64,000 nt of DNA from Podocnemis expansa (lineage: Eukaryota; Chordata; Testudines; Podocnemididae): assembly GCA_007922195.1 (NCBI GenBank), contig ML681996.1, positions 14,819,990 through 14,883,989 on the forward strand, written 5' to 3'. A program made the position numbers and the translations under genes. Position 1 is the stretch's first letter; the number at the start of each line of letters is the position of its first letter. A model generated the notes under the pieces. That model saw only the letters and a program-made list of their open reading frames with translations, was not told where the DNA came from and searched no databases. Of the stretch, positions 48,377 through 58,470 are shown piece after piece.

Positions 48377-48872
48377 CTGTAAAGCACTGCAAGGATTTTG
48401 GATCAGCAATACTTGGCGAGACAGGAGTATCTTGTTAATTAAGTCTAGTCTATAGAACACCTGTAATGTTTGCTTAGGCTCCCCCCCCCCCAACACTTAT
48501 CCTTGCTACCTCTTGAATCTTTGTTAAATAAACTTAGATATGTTCACAGTGTAATTAAATGCTGGTGCTGTGTGTTAAGTAGAGTGGTGATCTGATGTGG
48601 AACTTGTAAATTTGGATATACAGCTTCTTTGAAAGCAGATCGACTCTCAGAGGGCTCGAGGGCTGGAGTATGCCAATAGTTTTTTAAGTTTAACAGTCTG
48701 ACCTGGAGATTAACAGCCCAGCCTGTGAGGCCTAGAGGATAGTGTTTGTATGGCTTGTACAGATGAGGAGCTGGCCCATGGAAGGCACAAAGAAGGCTTC
48801 CCGACACCAAGGATGGGCAGTAGCGAGATGCCTCACAATGCTGGGTACCTCAGGGAAGCATTACTTTGGGAC

Positions 48873-49379
48873 CAATGTTCCCTCTAACGGGAGAGGGCAG
48901 CTGAGCAACTCCGGTTGCTCGCTGTGCTCCCCCCCCCCACGGGGCCTGCTGCGCAGCCCCCCCCCGCTCCCGCTCGCCCCCCCACTGCTCCTGACAGCTC
49001 CCCCTCCCGCTCGCCCCCCTCCCGACAGCCCCCCGCTTCTCCTGACAGCCCCCCCTCCCGCTCGCCCCCCCTCCTGACAGCCCCCCGCTCACCCCCCCGC
49101 TCCCACTTGGCCCCCCCCCCAACTTACCTTGGGGCTGGACTGGAGCCAGAGGGCCCAGCCATAACTCCTGGGCCAGAGGAGCTCTACAGAGCATGCCCAG
49201 ATTTTCTGGGCATGCTCTGTTGGAGCTTCTCTGGGCGGGAGTTTTCAAAACTCCCAGACCCAGAGGAGTTCTGTGGAGGGACTCCGGCTGCCGGCAGTGC
49301 GCTGCCGGCAGCTTTCACTGTGCTGGCGGCTGTGGCGGGCTGCGCTGCAGCGCGCTAGCGCAGCTTAGAGGGAACACTG
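48873..49379. mobile_element. Non-autonomous hAT element, C-rich (507 bp)
   Basis: Ends CAATGTTCCCTCTAA and TTAGAGGGAACACTG are inverted repeats flanked by an exact 8-bp duplication TTTGGGAC (48865-48872, 49380-49387). The interior holds a strand-biased C-rich block (48930-49115) with irregular CCCCGCTC(C/A)CGCTCGCCCC-like units. Proline-rich frames of up to 153 codons here are composition effects. Confidence 0.92.
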
Positions 49380-49465
49380 TTTGGGACCCCTCTTGGAAGT
49401 TATTAAAGGTAGATCAGTGCCCATTCTCAGCCAACAAGCAATGTAACCAGAAGAGCTCTGTATCA

Positions 49466-50046
49466 ACAGTTCCCAGCCTGGGAGCGGAACCTCCCTGGGT
49501 GGGGTGCCAAAGATTACAAGGAGTCGCCGAGGCTTCAGTAGTATTAAGGTCATTTAGACCTCCTTGCAATCCCTTAAACCCTACACTGTCCAGGCACAAT
49601 AGCCACAAGCCCCATCCAACTGGACTGGAAGAACAGCCTTCCCACCATCACTGAGAGGGAGCAGCAGCCCCAAGCTACGCATTTGCCATAAGGGAAGAAT
49701 AATCCTCTTCAGCTTCAAGCTGACTGGGCACTTGACCAAAGTAGAGGAGCCCTGCGTTGGTGGGGGCCTGAAGAAGCCCTGGCCAGCTCGCCACCGCCCA
49801 CCACCTCCATTTCCTTCAGTTTATGAGGGATGGGAAGAGGGGGGCCCACACACAAAACACAGGGATTGCTGTGCCAGGGAAGGCTTAGTTTCTTACTTAA
49901 GTAAGAGTAATTTATTAATTATTATTATTATTATTTATTTGGTATTATCATCATTGTGTTTATGGCCAGGTCAGGGGGTACAGGTAGGCATGTTTTACCT
50001 AGTGTTAACCAGTGGGGTTTTCAGTTGAAAAGGCTGGGAACAGCTG
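49466..50046. mobile_element. Possible hAT-like element (weak)
   Basis: CAGTTCCCAGCCTGGG at the left and AGGCTGGGAACAGCTG at the right are inverted, but no 8-bp duplication was found. It contains an (ATT)n run near 49915-49945. Confidence 0.35.
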
Positions 50047-50860
50047 TTCTATATTCTTTTTCTTTATGCGCTGCTCTGAGTGGCTTTTCTTTCCCAGCAT
50101 TACTGTCTTGGGAGGAAGAATTGCATCCAAGCCCCCTGAAGTCTCTCTCTCTGCCTCATCTGTTTAAGATGCATGGGGAGAGGGACATAGTTCTGAACTG
50201 TGTGGCTTCTTCTTTCATTCTCTCACTAGCTGACATCCAAAATTTTCAGACTCAGAGGAAGAGCAGGTCCCTCTGCACTAGGACAGCTGGCTATTGAACA
50301 GGTGAAAAATCCCAATGTTCGCCCAATGGGTCTGAGTGCCATATATGCAGACTGGACTAGGTGGCTGGATTGCACTACTATGAATTTGCTGAAAAAGGAA
50401 CCAGTCTCCATTGTTGCATAAACCAGAGGGGTTCCTAGGATCAATACAACGTTCACTTTGAAAGCAAATGATCTAAGTATATGGCATCTAGAAATCCCCA
50501 CTTGGCAAAGAGGTTTCTTTGATTCTGAGACTGCTTTAACTTGTGCCAGGGACAAATGGACCCTGAACTGGCCTGGCAACAAGAGAAATGCAAAGGTAGT
50601 GAACTGCCATGGTCTGCCTCAGTCTTCCACTCCACTGGATTCCAGTACTCAACTCTTATATTCTTTGTTGTGGGGACAGAAGTGGATGGGAGAAGAGATT
50701 GTTTTTTAGAAACCTTTGGCACCATTTATTTGGTGATGTGATTACTCTTTATAACTTACAAATATTTTAAACAATTTTGGGACCTTTGTATCTCAGAAAC
50801 AAATCTGCTCTTAACTCTTGAGCTTATTCAGGAGAGATCAGGTAAATTTCTACCTTCAGC

Positions 50861-50909
50861 TGTTTTTTTTCTTTTTCTTTTCTTTTTCTTTTTTTTTTTT
50901 TTTTTTTTT
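50861..50909. repeat. T-rich tract
   Basis: A run of T interrupted by a few C (TTTTTCTTTTTCTTTTC...), read as A-rich on the TBC1D1 strand. It may be the tail of a retroposed sequence, but none is identifiable. Confidence 0.85.
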
Positions 50910-51584
50910 GTGCTGCTGAATACTGGAATGTGATGGGTTACTAATCCTCAGCACGACCTGTGTTAGACCAGTGGCACTGGGTCACACAAGTATTCAAATA
51001 CTCCTAACAGGAATCACAAGCAATTGGCTGACAGCCATAGGGGAAGAAAAATCATGACCAAATCTATATCAGACAAAAACTCTGCACAACAAAGTCCTCA
51101 TTTTAAACAGGCTTTTGGCCTTTTACTATCAGCCATAAAACAAACAATTTGGTAATATAACAGAAGTTATTTACTCAGACTGCCCTCTCTTTGGTTAGTA
51201 ATTAACAGTCTCCCTCCACTGTTCAGAAGAATGCTAAGCTATAGGTAGTAAGCCCAAGTGTGGCAAGCCACAGCTCAGAAGGGAGAAGAAATATTCTCCT
51301 CTACCAGATAACAATCAGATTACTGTTAATTAATCCAAGCCAAGTTCTTCACAGATGGGTACCTGTATAAGATCATCTACCTCTGCTAAAGAAATTTATT
51401 TCTGTTCCTCACAGTTAAGGGCTTGTCTACATATGTTATTGTTCAGGAACAACCCTAAGATTTGAGAAACCCCTGTGGAGGGGAATTTTCCCCTTTAGTT
51501 CAGGAAAGGATGTAAAACCTCCTTACACCCAACTACTTCTTTTGAAACTCTGTAGTACATTTAAAGGTACCTGCTTCTATGCAA

Positions 51585-51745
51585 ACAAACAACGGGTCCG
51601 GGGGCACTTAAAGACTAACAAATATATTTTATTGCATGAGCTTTCATTAGAGGAAATCCCAGTTCATCAGATGCTTTGAAGATGGGAGACCCCACATTTA
51701 AATAAATTTGTTAGTCTTTAAGTGCCACAGGTCTCCTTGCTTGTA
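51585..51745. mobile_element. Penelope-type repeat, palindromic copy
   Basis: Forward arm AAACAACGGGTCCGGGGGCA CTTAAAGAC to CATCAGATGCTTTGAAGATG, reverse arm AATAAATTTGTTAGTCTTTA AGTGCCACAGG. Confidence 0.65.
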
Positions 51746-53349
51746 CATCTATAGATAGAGATATAGAGAGAGATCTGTATTCTGATCTATACATTTATAT
51801 CTATAATGATCAGAATCTGAAGGCTCAGTTGGGTCCAATCTCTTAGAGAGAGCAAAGACTAGTAACAATTATGGAAGTTCTCATCAATTGTGTCACTACT
51901 CTGAAGGATCAGGGCATGGCCAACCTATTCCATATCAGTCAGTGGTATTAGCTAAGTAGAGATGGGAGACAATGTTTCATCCCCTACAAGGGGGGCACAG
52001 AAGCCATGTTTTCTTGTCACTCCGGAAGGATCAAGGCTGTGTGAGCCATGGTGCCTTGCAAGTGCTCTTGCTGGAGTGGTAAATGCATCTCCCCAATGTG
52101 GGACTGTGGTTTAACGCAGCAGTTTGTCCCCAATTGCTTTCAGCTAAATTATTTTTTTACAAAAATTCTTTATTGTAATAAAAAATCTGAGGACTGCCAG
52201 GCCAGCTATGTGCTACCTCTTTAGGATTACAAAAGGCATCTAAAATGCATAACATATAGTATTTATTCAGATTAAAGCAAAAAATTGTACAGATTTTCCC
52301 TCAAGTTTTAACCACTTACCAAATGACAGCTGGTTAATTATTTGTAGAACATCTTCCCATAAATGAAAATAGTTTCACTACAATTTCTGGTAATCACTCC
52401 TAAAGATTACTCTTTTGTGGACATGTTAAAAAACCAAACCATAAACCACATTCTCCTTTCACAGTACTCTGAAATACAGGACCAGTTTATTCTTTTATTA
52501 TTGTTGAATAGCCTTGGAGTTAATCAGGGATTACAACACAGGAATAACTGGAGTTTTCTTAGAAAAATAAATGATATGATTGTGTTTGAGACTGTGCACT
52601 GCATTAGAAAATATTTGGGGGGAAGGAAAATATTTATTTGAATTCTAATATGTTCTCAGCAGGGCTACTGGCCACACATTACCAAGCAATTATAGTTATG
52701 CAGACAAAATTTTAATTGCAATTCAGCCTGTAAAAGATGCCCCACGATATCTAGGTTTCTATGATGAAAGGCAGCTAAAGGTAAGGATAATCCTGTGGCT
52801 GGGGTCATGAAGGGTAAAGGAACAGCCAAGGGAAACCTATATCTTGGAATGGAAAAAAATAAATCTCTTTTCTGTGTGGAAGCTATGTATTGCCAGTGAG
52901 GAGGAGAGGCTGAAACTGGTAGGGAACTGCCCTTCTAAGAAGAGAAAGACTGGTACAGAAAATACCAAGAACGAAGAAGCAGACTGACAAAAGTTTGTGA
53001 AACAAACAGACCAACTCACGAATGAACAATGGCTACCATGCTAATTGAGGAAGAGCATCACTACTGCTCACAGCTCGTAAGTGGTCTGTCTTGGCAATGT
53101 GCATTAACCGTTAACATTACAATGTCCGATAGAGATCCATGTCTTAAAGAAGACATGCTTTTAGGGCTGATTGTCTTTAGAGCTTAGTTGTCTTTTGTGT
53201 TTTGGGGCAGAACGGTGATATTTTGGCAATTTGAGAGAGAACTAATGCTGACAAGGGCAGAGAAAATGAAAATAAAAAAGCTTATATGCATGAAATAATG
53301 CCTTTTGGGTGGCCAGAGACTATCACCTTTAACTCACTTCTCACTCTTA

Positions 53350-53548
53350 ATAAAGGTGGAGTCCTGTGGCACCTTATAGACTAACAAATTTCTTGGGGCA
53401 TAAACTTTAGTGGGCTCCAACCCATTTCATCAGATGCAGTGGGTTGCAGCCCATGAGAGCTTATCCCCAAAGAAATTTGTTAGTCTTTAAGGTGTCACAA
53501 GACTCTGACTTTTCCTGTACACAGACTAACCCAGCTATCGCTCTGGAA
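53350..53548. mobile_element. Penelope-type repeat, palindromic copy
   Basis: Forward arm GGAGTCCTGTGGCACCTTAT to CATTTCATCAGATGCA, reverse arm GTGGGTTGCAGCCCATGAGA to GGTGTCACAAGACTCTGAC, ending CAGACTAACCCAGCTATCGC. It closely resembles the copy at 6020. Confidence 0.7.
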
Positions 53549-54182
53549 ACTCTTAATAAATTTAGCTCAAATACTTCTCTTTGATCTCCTCCCATCCCCA
53601 CAAAAAACAACAGTTTCACACAATTAAATCTTAATATGTTGTATTTATAAACAGCCTGACAAGCTTTAAGTGATATACAAGAATGAATGGGAAGGTTTTC
53701 TATGAGGGGGCACAGGCCAAGAGTTTCAAAAATGTTTGCCTAAAGTCAGCCTTCTAAATCCATAGTAACTGGCCTGACTAACAAGGCTGCTGACCACTGA
53801 GTAGCTAAGGGCAACTGCTGGGTGCTCAGCATCTGTGAAAGCCAAGCTGTTTGTTGATGTGCTTAGATAAGAATTTAAGAACCTAACCTATGTCCCTCTT
53901 CTTTTAAACACTGTCCGTAGTATAACACTGGCAGACCAGGTGTCAGCTCATGCCAAGGCCTGAGGCCTCACTGAACACTTAAAAATGTGTAGCTGGAAAC
54001 CAGTCTCACTTAGCTGCATGTTAGTATTATTAAAATAAATATTAGATGTTAATATAATAAGAATGTGTTTAGTATTTTCTAAACCGCTTGCAGGACGCTG
54101 CACATATTACTTTCATTCTGCTATGCCCCATGTTGTAAAGTGATAGCGAGTGTTCTGTGAGCCCTATCTTCAAGCATCTAAT

Positions 54183-54268
54183 GAAGAGGGATTTTCTCCA
54201 TGAAAGCTCATGTGATAAATAAATTTGTTAGTCTTTAAAAGTGCTACCAGACTCCTTGTTTGCTCTGT
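54183..54268 (-). mobile_element. Penelope-type repeat fragment
   Basis: AGAGGGATTTTCTCCATGAA AGCTCATG then TTGTTAGTCTTTAAAAGTGC is the repeat in reverse orientation; no forward arm is seen. Confidence 0.6.
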
Positions 54269-54286
54269 AACTAGGTAACTCAAATA

Positions 54287-55008
54287 GGGTATGTCCACAC
54301 AGGGCTTTTATTTCGAAACAACACTGGTTGTTTCAAAATAAAAGTTCCTATGTCCACATGACATTTTCTTGTTTCGAAAGGAGGGAGCTTCTCATTTCAA
54401 AACAAGAGCCCTCCTTTTGAAACAGCTTAAACCACTCTGCTTCCTAAAGGAGGGTTATTTCAAAACCAGTTGTTTCGAAATAACGCCGTTTGGACATGTT
54501 ATTTCAAAACAAGGACTGTTTCGAAATAACAGAGACCTTCCTCCTAGGGTGCATAGCACCCTAGGAGGAAGGTCCCCCCCCAGCACCCTGGCCAGGGTGC
54601 TGAGTGGAGTGCAGGGGGTCGGAGGGTGCCCCAGCCGGCTTCCCCCCTGCTTCCCCTTGCTGGGAGCAGGGAGGAATGGGTGACTCTGCCCCCTTTCCCC
54701 CCCTGCCCCCAGCAAGAGGAAGCGGGGGGAAGCTGGCTGGGGCACCCCCAGGGCTCTGCCCCCAGCCCAGGCTGTGGGGGAGCTGCCAGCCCCGCAGCCC
54801 AGTCAGGGGGGCTGCAGCCCCCACGGGGTGGCTGCTCCAGGGGCGGGTCACCCCGCCACTGGGGCTGCCCCCAAACCCGGGGGTGCCCCACCCCCGGGGT
54901 TCCCTGGTGTCCCCCCACCCACTCCTGCAGGGGGCGGGGGCAGGGCCGGGGCCGCCCCACCCCCGGAGTTCCCTGGCACCCCCCCACCCGCTCCTGCCAG
55001 ACTTCACA
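54287..55008. mobile_element. Fold-back MITE with an unusual GC-rich block; right end missing
   Basis: The left end GGGTATGTCCACACAGG and the interior TTTCGAAATAA words to 54528 belong to the 8522/38743 family. Instead of the expected second half there is a perfect hairpin (54534-54574) and then about 430 bp of G/C-rich DNA. That block has a roughly 60-bp unit repeated at about 54889 and 54949 (CCCCACCCCCGGGGTTCCCT / CCCCACCCCCGGAGTTCCCT). No right terminal repeat was found. Open frames of up to 168 codons on both strands have no family features. Confidence 0.6.
54534..54601. repeat. Perfect 19-bp hairpin followed by a 20-bp palindrome
   Basis: GACCTTCCTCCTAGGGTGC (54534-54552) and its exact reverse complement (54556-54574) flank a 3-nt loop ATA. 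Seven bases later AGCACCCTGGCCAGGGTGCT (54582-54601) is a perfect palindrome that shares the AGCACCCT word. Confidence 0.95.
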
Positions 55009-55668
55009 TTTGGTACTGGGTTGGTGAAATCTAATTACGGAACATACCACCGGTGAGGAACTGACTTTTTTTTTTTTTTTTACAGTTTGTCCTAATGTTG
55101 GTACTCTGAGTCATAAGCCACTCCAAACAGCATGGCATACAGTATTTCAGAAGAGAAACTTTGCTAGAGATTTGAACTTCTGTCCAAGTGTGTTGTTTTA
55201 CCAAAATAAAATCAACAACCCATTAGAACCAAACTCTTACACTTTTCCAAATAAAGCTGTTTTAAACAAAAGGCAGCACTGCAGATTAGAAATGAGTGGC
55301 ACCTATTTTTAAACAAGCCTGAACTCTTAAAATCAGACTTGCTTCTCTAGCAGTTTCTATCCCATAGACTGAAGGAGTTCACTCTCAATATCTGAAGTAC
55401 AGCTACCTTAATCATATATACCAATCTATTTATTAATGCCCTATCTAATGAAAGGACATTGTAAAACATTTCTGTACTGGAAATATGGATTTAATGATTA
55501 CTTAATGGATGTGAAATTATTTTTAATATCAAATTAAAAACAGTTCTCACACATAATTTAGTACTAAACCAAGAAACATTTTCTACTAGTTATTTTCTTT
55601 ATTAGCATTCTCCCCCCTCCAGAGGCTGTGAAATATTAGTTCATTTCAGAATACTGCTGTAGACTTAC

Positions 55669-55827
55669 CAAGATCGATAAGTATTGCATGTTGTTGGGAA
55701 GTTAATTGTTTTAAGAGCTCTTTGTAGGGAGTGTCCTTTGGCTGCTGCTTACTTGGAAACTGATGTTTCAAGTGGTACTGCTCTGCTAAAAACTTCCAGA
55801 TCTCACCTCGGTGATGACGTGGTACTC
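55669..55827 (-). CDS. TBC1D1: TBC1D1 exon: start of the Rab-GAP TBC domain
   Basis: The exon is 159 nt, with acceptor TTCTTACCAG and donor GTAAGTCT. It begins [17 protein letters not shown], the characteristic opening of a TBC domain, and ends [10 protein letters not shown]. The last residues form the first part of the IxxDxxR motif, with Ile and Asp both present. The catalytic Arg is supplied by the next exon. TBC domains accelerate GTP hydrolysis by Rab proteins; TBC1D1 acts on Rabs such as Rab8A, Rab10 and Rab14 that control GLUT4 vesicle traffic in muscle (established knowledge of the family). Phases fit the exons on either side exactly. The intron to the next exon is long (about 13.8 kb). 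Confidence 0.97.
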
Positions 55828-56253
55828 CTGGTAAGAAAAAGGGGGGGAAAGAAAAGGTAAGTGGGAAATACATTACTCTTCTAATCAACAGAGATTAAAT
55901 ATGTTTCAAGTAAACAGTATTAGCAGGAGAGAGACCTGAGAGATCTATCAAACAGAAATTATTCATGACCTTACAAGTCATGCACCTTGTGGAAGACTCT
56001 AAAAGCTGGCAATGAGGCAGGCCAACCTAGTTGGAATTCTGGTTGATCTGCTCTGCAAAATTTACCCTCTCTTCCTACTACCTCCCTGTATAAAAGCCCT
56101 AACAGGAGGGATATAATCTGGTCACGGGGTTGGCATGGCAGCTGCATAAAACTGAAAACAGCATTAGGCATCCATTTTGAGAGAGAAGCACTAATAACAC
56201 ACAGCTACCTACCAACTTCCTTAGGCAAGTATCAGTTACACAGACCTCTAAGC

Positions 56254-56438
56254 CAGTGGTTTTGAAACCACAATGGGATCCAGCTCTGGGTCACAGACAC
56301 TCAGGTACTTGATTGTGGCACCCCCTGCCCTGCCACTGCCAGACTGGAATGCATTGCTCAAAGATGAAAGTGTTGGGTCACAGGCATAAATGATTTTTTT
56401 CAACTAGGTGCCAAGGACAAAAAGTTTGAAAACCACTG
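56254..56438. mobile_element. Non-autonomous hAT element (185 bp)
   Basis: Ends CAGTGGTTTTGAAACCA and GTTTGAAAACCACTG are flanked by an exact 8-bp duplication CTCTAAGC (56246-56253, 56439-56446). The body is the same family as 42999-43187 in the opposite orientation. Confidence 0.92.
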
Positions 56439-56639
56439 CTCTAAGCAACTTATGACTGAAAATCTGTAAAGTTATAAGACTTCTCCACAGTGTTCCAAGC
56501 TAAAGTGTACAATTTAAAGTTTTGTGACAAAATTATATGAATATTATTTTCTAACCCCTCATGCCACACTGTTGTCCTTCTCGTTGGCATAAGTTACAGT
56601 GCAGTAGGTATCATGCATACCGTAGGCACTCAGCATGAG

Positions 56640-56790
56640 TAATTCAGACATGATACAGTGATTAAGGCCTATAATTAGGAGATATGTTTCTTATTCCCAC
56701 TTCTGCTATAGACTCGCAGTGAGATGCTGGGTAAGTAATTATGTATTAAAGCCCTACCTTCCCCATCTGGAAGAAAAGACAATGCTACTT
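56640..56790 (+). repeat. Probable MIR/CORE-type SINE
   Basis: GTTTCTTATTCCCACTTCTG CTATAGACTCGCAGTGAGAT GCTGGGTAAGT then CTTCCCCATCTGGAAGAAAA follows MIR order, diverged. Confidence 0.5.
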
Positions 56791-57828
56791 TCAGATATCA
56801 CATATGTGACAGAAGGTTGAATTCATAATTGCATGCAATGCTCTAAAATCTGTAAAAAGGAAGTGCCATTAGCACTCAGTAAAGAGTGCAGTCCATTAGG
56901 ACAGCTGTGGAACTATTTGAGCACATCTTTGTTAGTGTTTCAGACTGAAACACTTGCAGTAAGAAGAGGGATGTGGCTGTCATAGCTCCTTATCCATATA
57001 TAGAAAAACAATATCCCTAGAAAATGGTAGTGGCTGAGTCAGGGACTCAACTAACAAACTGGCAACAGCAAAGAATGTGTGTTCCGACACTGCTTAGAAA
57101 CTATCAGAGGAGAAAACCTGGTGTGGAGTTCATGCATCTTCAGTTAGCTGGCACTCATGAAGGCTATTTACTGCTAAATAGGCTTCATGATGATGGAAAA
57201 TTCAAGGCATTCAAAAGCATTTTCCACCTCCTTTTCCAAGAATCCTATGGTACACTCAAAGTACACAACTTAGTCTTCTAAATCCCCATTGCACTGTGGG
57301 ATGTATGGTCCTCCCAGGAAACTGGCTTCTAGGAGAGCCAGAACAACAACTCCTTAAGGCAATACCCTACGAAAATTCAGTTTAATGCTAATCTGACTCA
57401 AAGGAAGCCTTCTGAATCATTTCAACAAAACAAAACATTTTGATTTTAGGAATGTTGAAATGTTTTCTTTTGATCAAAAATATTTAAACAAAACACTTTG
57501 ACACTGAAAATTTCAGTTCAGAATTTGTTCAGTGAAAAATTTTGAAATGTCAACTTTTTGTCTCATTTCAGAATGAAAACTAACACTGGACTTTCCTGCA
57601 GGACTGAATTACCAATTTCACTCAGCTGTCATAGGTATCATTGACTCTCTTGGGACAAATTTATTTGCTTGTGCACATACTATACTGAATCCCTTTCTGA
57701 CAGTGTGTAGTCAGAGTTGGGGCAGGATTCCCAAGTACCAGTTTAGAGAGTTTGGTCTATTCTTTACTTACATGAATAAATATTTGAGGGGTTGTGTATT
57801 TCCTTTCAAGTAATAACAGTGTCTTATA

Positions 57829-57973
57829 CAGTGTTTAGTGGTTCTAAACTCATAACACAGCTGCAGCCCATGTGACAGCCTCAGGGCCAGGTAGTATTAC
57901 ATATTGCGTGGATGCGGCCCACACAGAAAGCTCCATAAGTGAACCACAATGATAAATAAGTTGAGAACCCCTG
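57829..57973. mobile_element. Non-autonomous hAT-type element (145 bp)
   Basis: The right end GTTGAGAACCCCTG and left inner end TAGTGGTTCTAAACTC are inverted. GTCTTATA (57821-57828) and GTCTAATA (57974-57981) form an 8-bp duplication with one mismatch. Its reverse complement matches the element split by the LTR at 30341. Confidence 0.7.
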
Positions 57974-58308
57974 GTCTAATACAATTGAGCTGAATTTGCT
58001 ACAACCTTGCTATCCCAATCTCTCCTCCCTTTAGGATGAAGTTAATTAGTAAGTGAATGTCACATATTCTACCCTTGGCTCCATGGTTGCAACTATGACT
58101 AAAAATCAATGGGAGTGGTACATGAGTAGCTCAGGGGCAATAGACCTCAAATGTGTCATTTCTGAACACTGTCAATTGTTTATTAAGACCAGGAAAAACA
58201 CACTTAAGGCAAAAAGAGAACTGGTACTGAGAGAAAAGCAATGAGAATGACTTCTAATATTAAGTTGTACATTAATTTTGCCATTTTAAAAATACAGGTT
58301 ACACTTAC

Positions 58309-58470
58309 CTCGCCCAACTGCAGAATGTATCATTTCCAAATCAAATTTTGTCTTTGACCTTCCTGGTGCACTCAGCATTTTTTCCCAAACCAAAGTTACT
58401 TCTTTCAAACATGGAGTAATTTCTTCATAATCAAGTTTCAGGCGCCTATTCAGCAAATTGTTTTCAGAAG
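58309..58470 (-). CDS. TBC1D1: TBC1D1 exon just upstream of the TBC domain (first exon in window)
   Basis: This 162-nt internal exon lies between an AG acceptor (CATTTCCTAG, just above 58470) and a GTAAGT donor (just below 58309). It encodes 53 whole codons plus split codons at both ends. The reading begins SENNLLNRRLKLDYEEITP and ends HSAVGRG, which I recognise as the segment preceding the Rab-GAP TBC domain of TBC1D1 (the closest paralogue is TBC1D4). The donor leaves one base (G), completed by GA from the next exon. It was too short and unframed by a start codon to appear as an obvious ORF, and was found by reading the minus strand from the splice sites. Earlier exons encoding the PTB domains and the AMPK/AKT phosphosites must lie beyond 64000. 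Confidence 0.93.

Larger units (their letters stand above)
41843..55668 (-). other. TBC1D1: TBC1D1 intron (13.8 kb)
   Basis: This is the longest intron in the window. It contains hAT-type elements at 42999, 48202, 48873 and 49466, a CR1 tail at 44915-45330, Penelope-type fragments, an LTR-like GC-rich unit near 46.8-47.7 kb, and a fold-back/GC-rich block at 54.3-55.05 kb. The parts at 43.2-44.9, 45.3-46.5, 50.9-51.5 and 51.8-53.3 kb hold nothing I recognise beyond the T-rich run at 50861-50909. Confidence 0.9.
55828..58308 (-). other. TBC1D1: TBC1D1 intron (2.5 kb)
   Basis: The intron lies between the HSAVGRG exon and the GVPRHHRG exon. It holds two hAT-type elements (56254-56438 and 57829-57973), a MIR-like fragment near 56640-56790, and an AT-rich patch at 57420-57600 with repeated GAAAATTTC/GAAATGTT words. 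The rest shows nothing recognisable. Confidence 0.9.

Noticed and set aside
48850..49654. Pro/Ser-rich frames of 111-153 codons
   Set aside because: They fall inside or across a hAT element with exact target duplication and a C-rich filler; composition explains them.
54544..55056. Overlapping open frames of 86-168 codons on both strands
   Set aside because: They all lie in one G/C-rich, internally repeated block where stop codons are rare. All are Pro/Gly-rich with no domain, and several frames are open at once.
19600..58470. Assignment of the gene to TBC1D4 instead of TBC1D1
   Set aside because: The TBC domain alone would not decide, but the coiled-coil reading VAHGKIQNLEATVEHLL and the SENNLLNRRLKLDYEE exon fit TBC1D1 better, as I know the two proteins.
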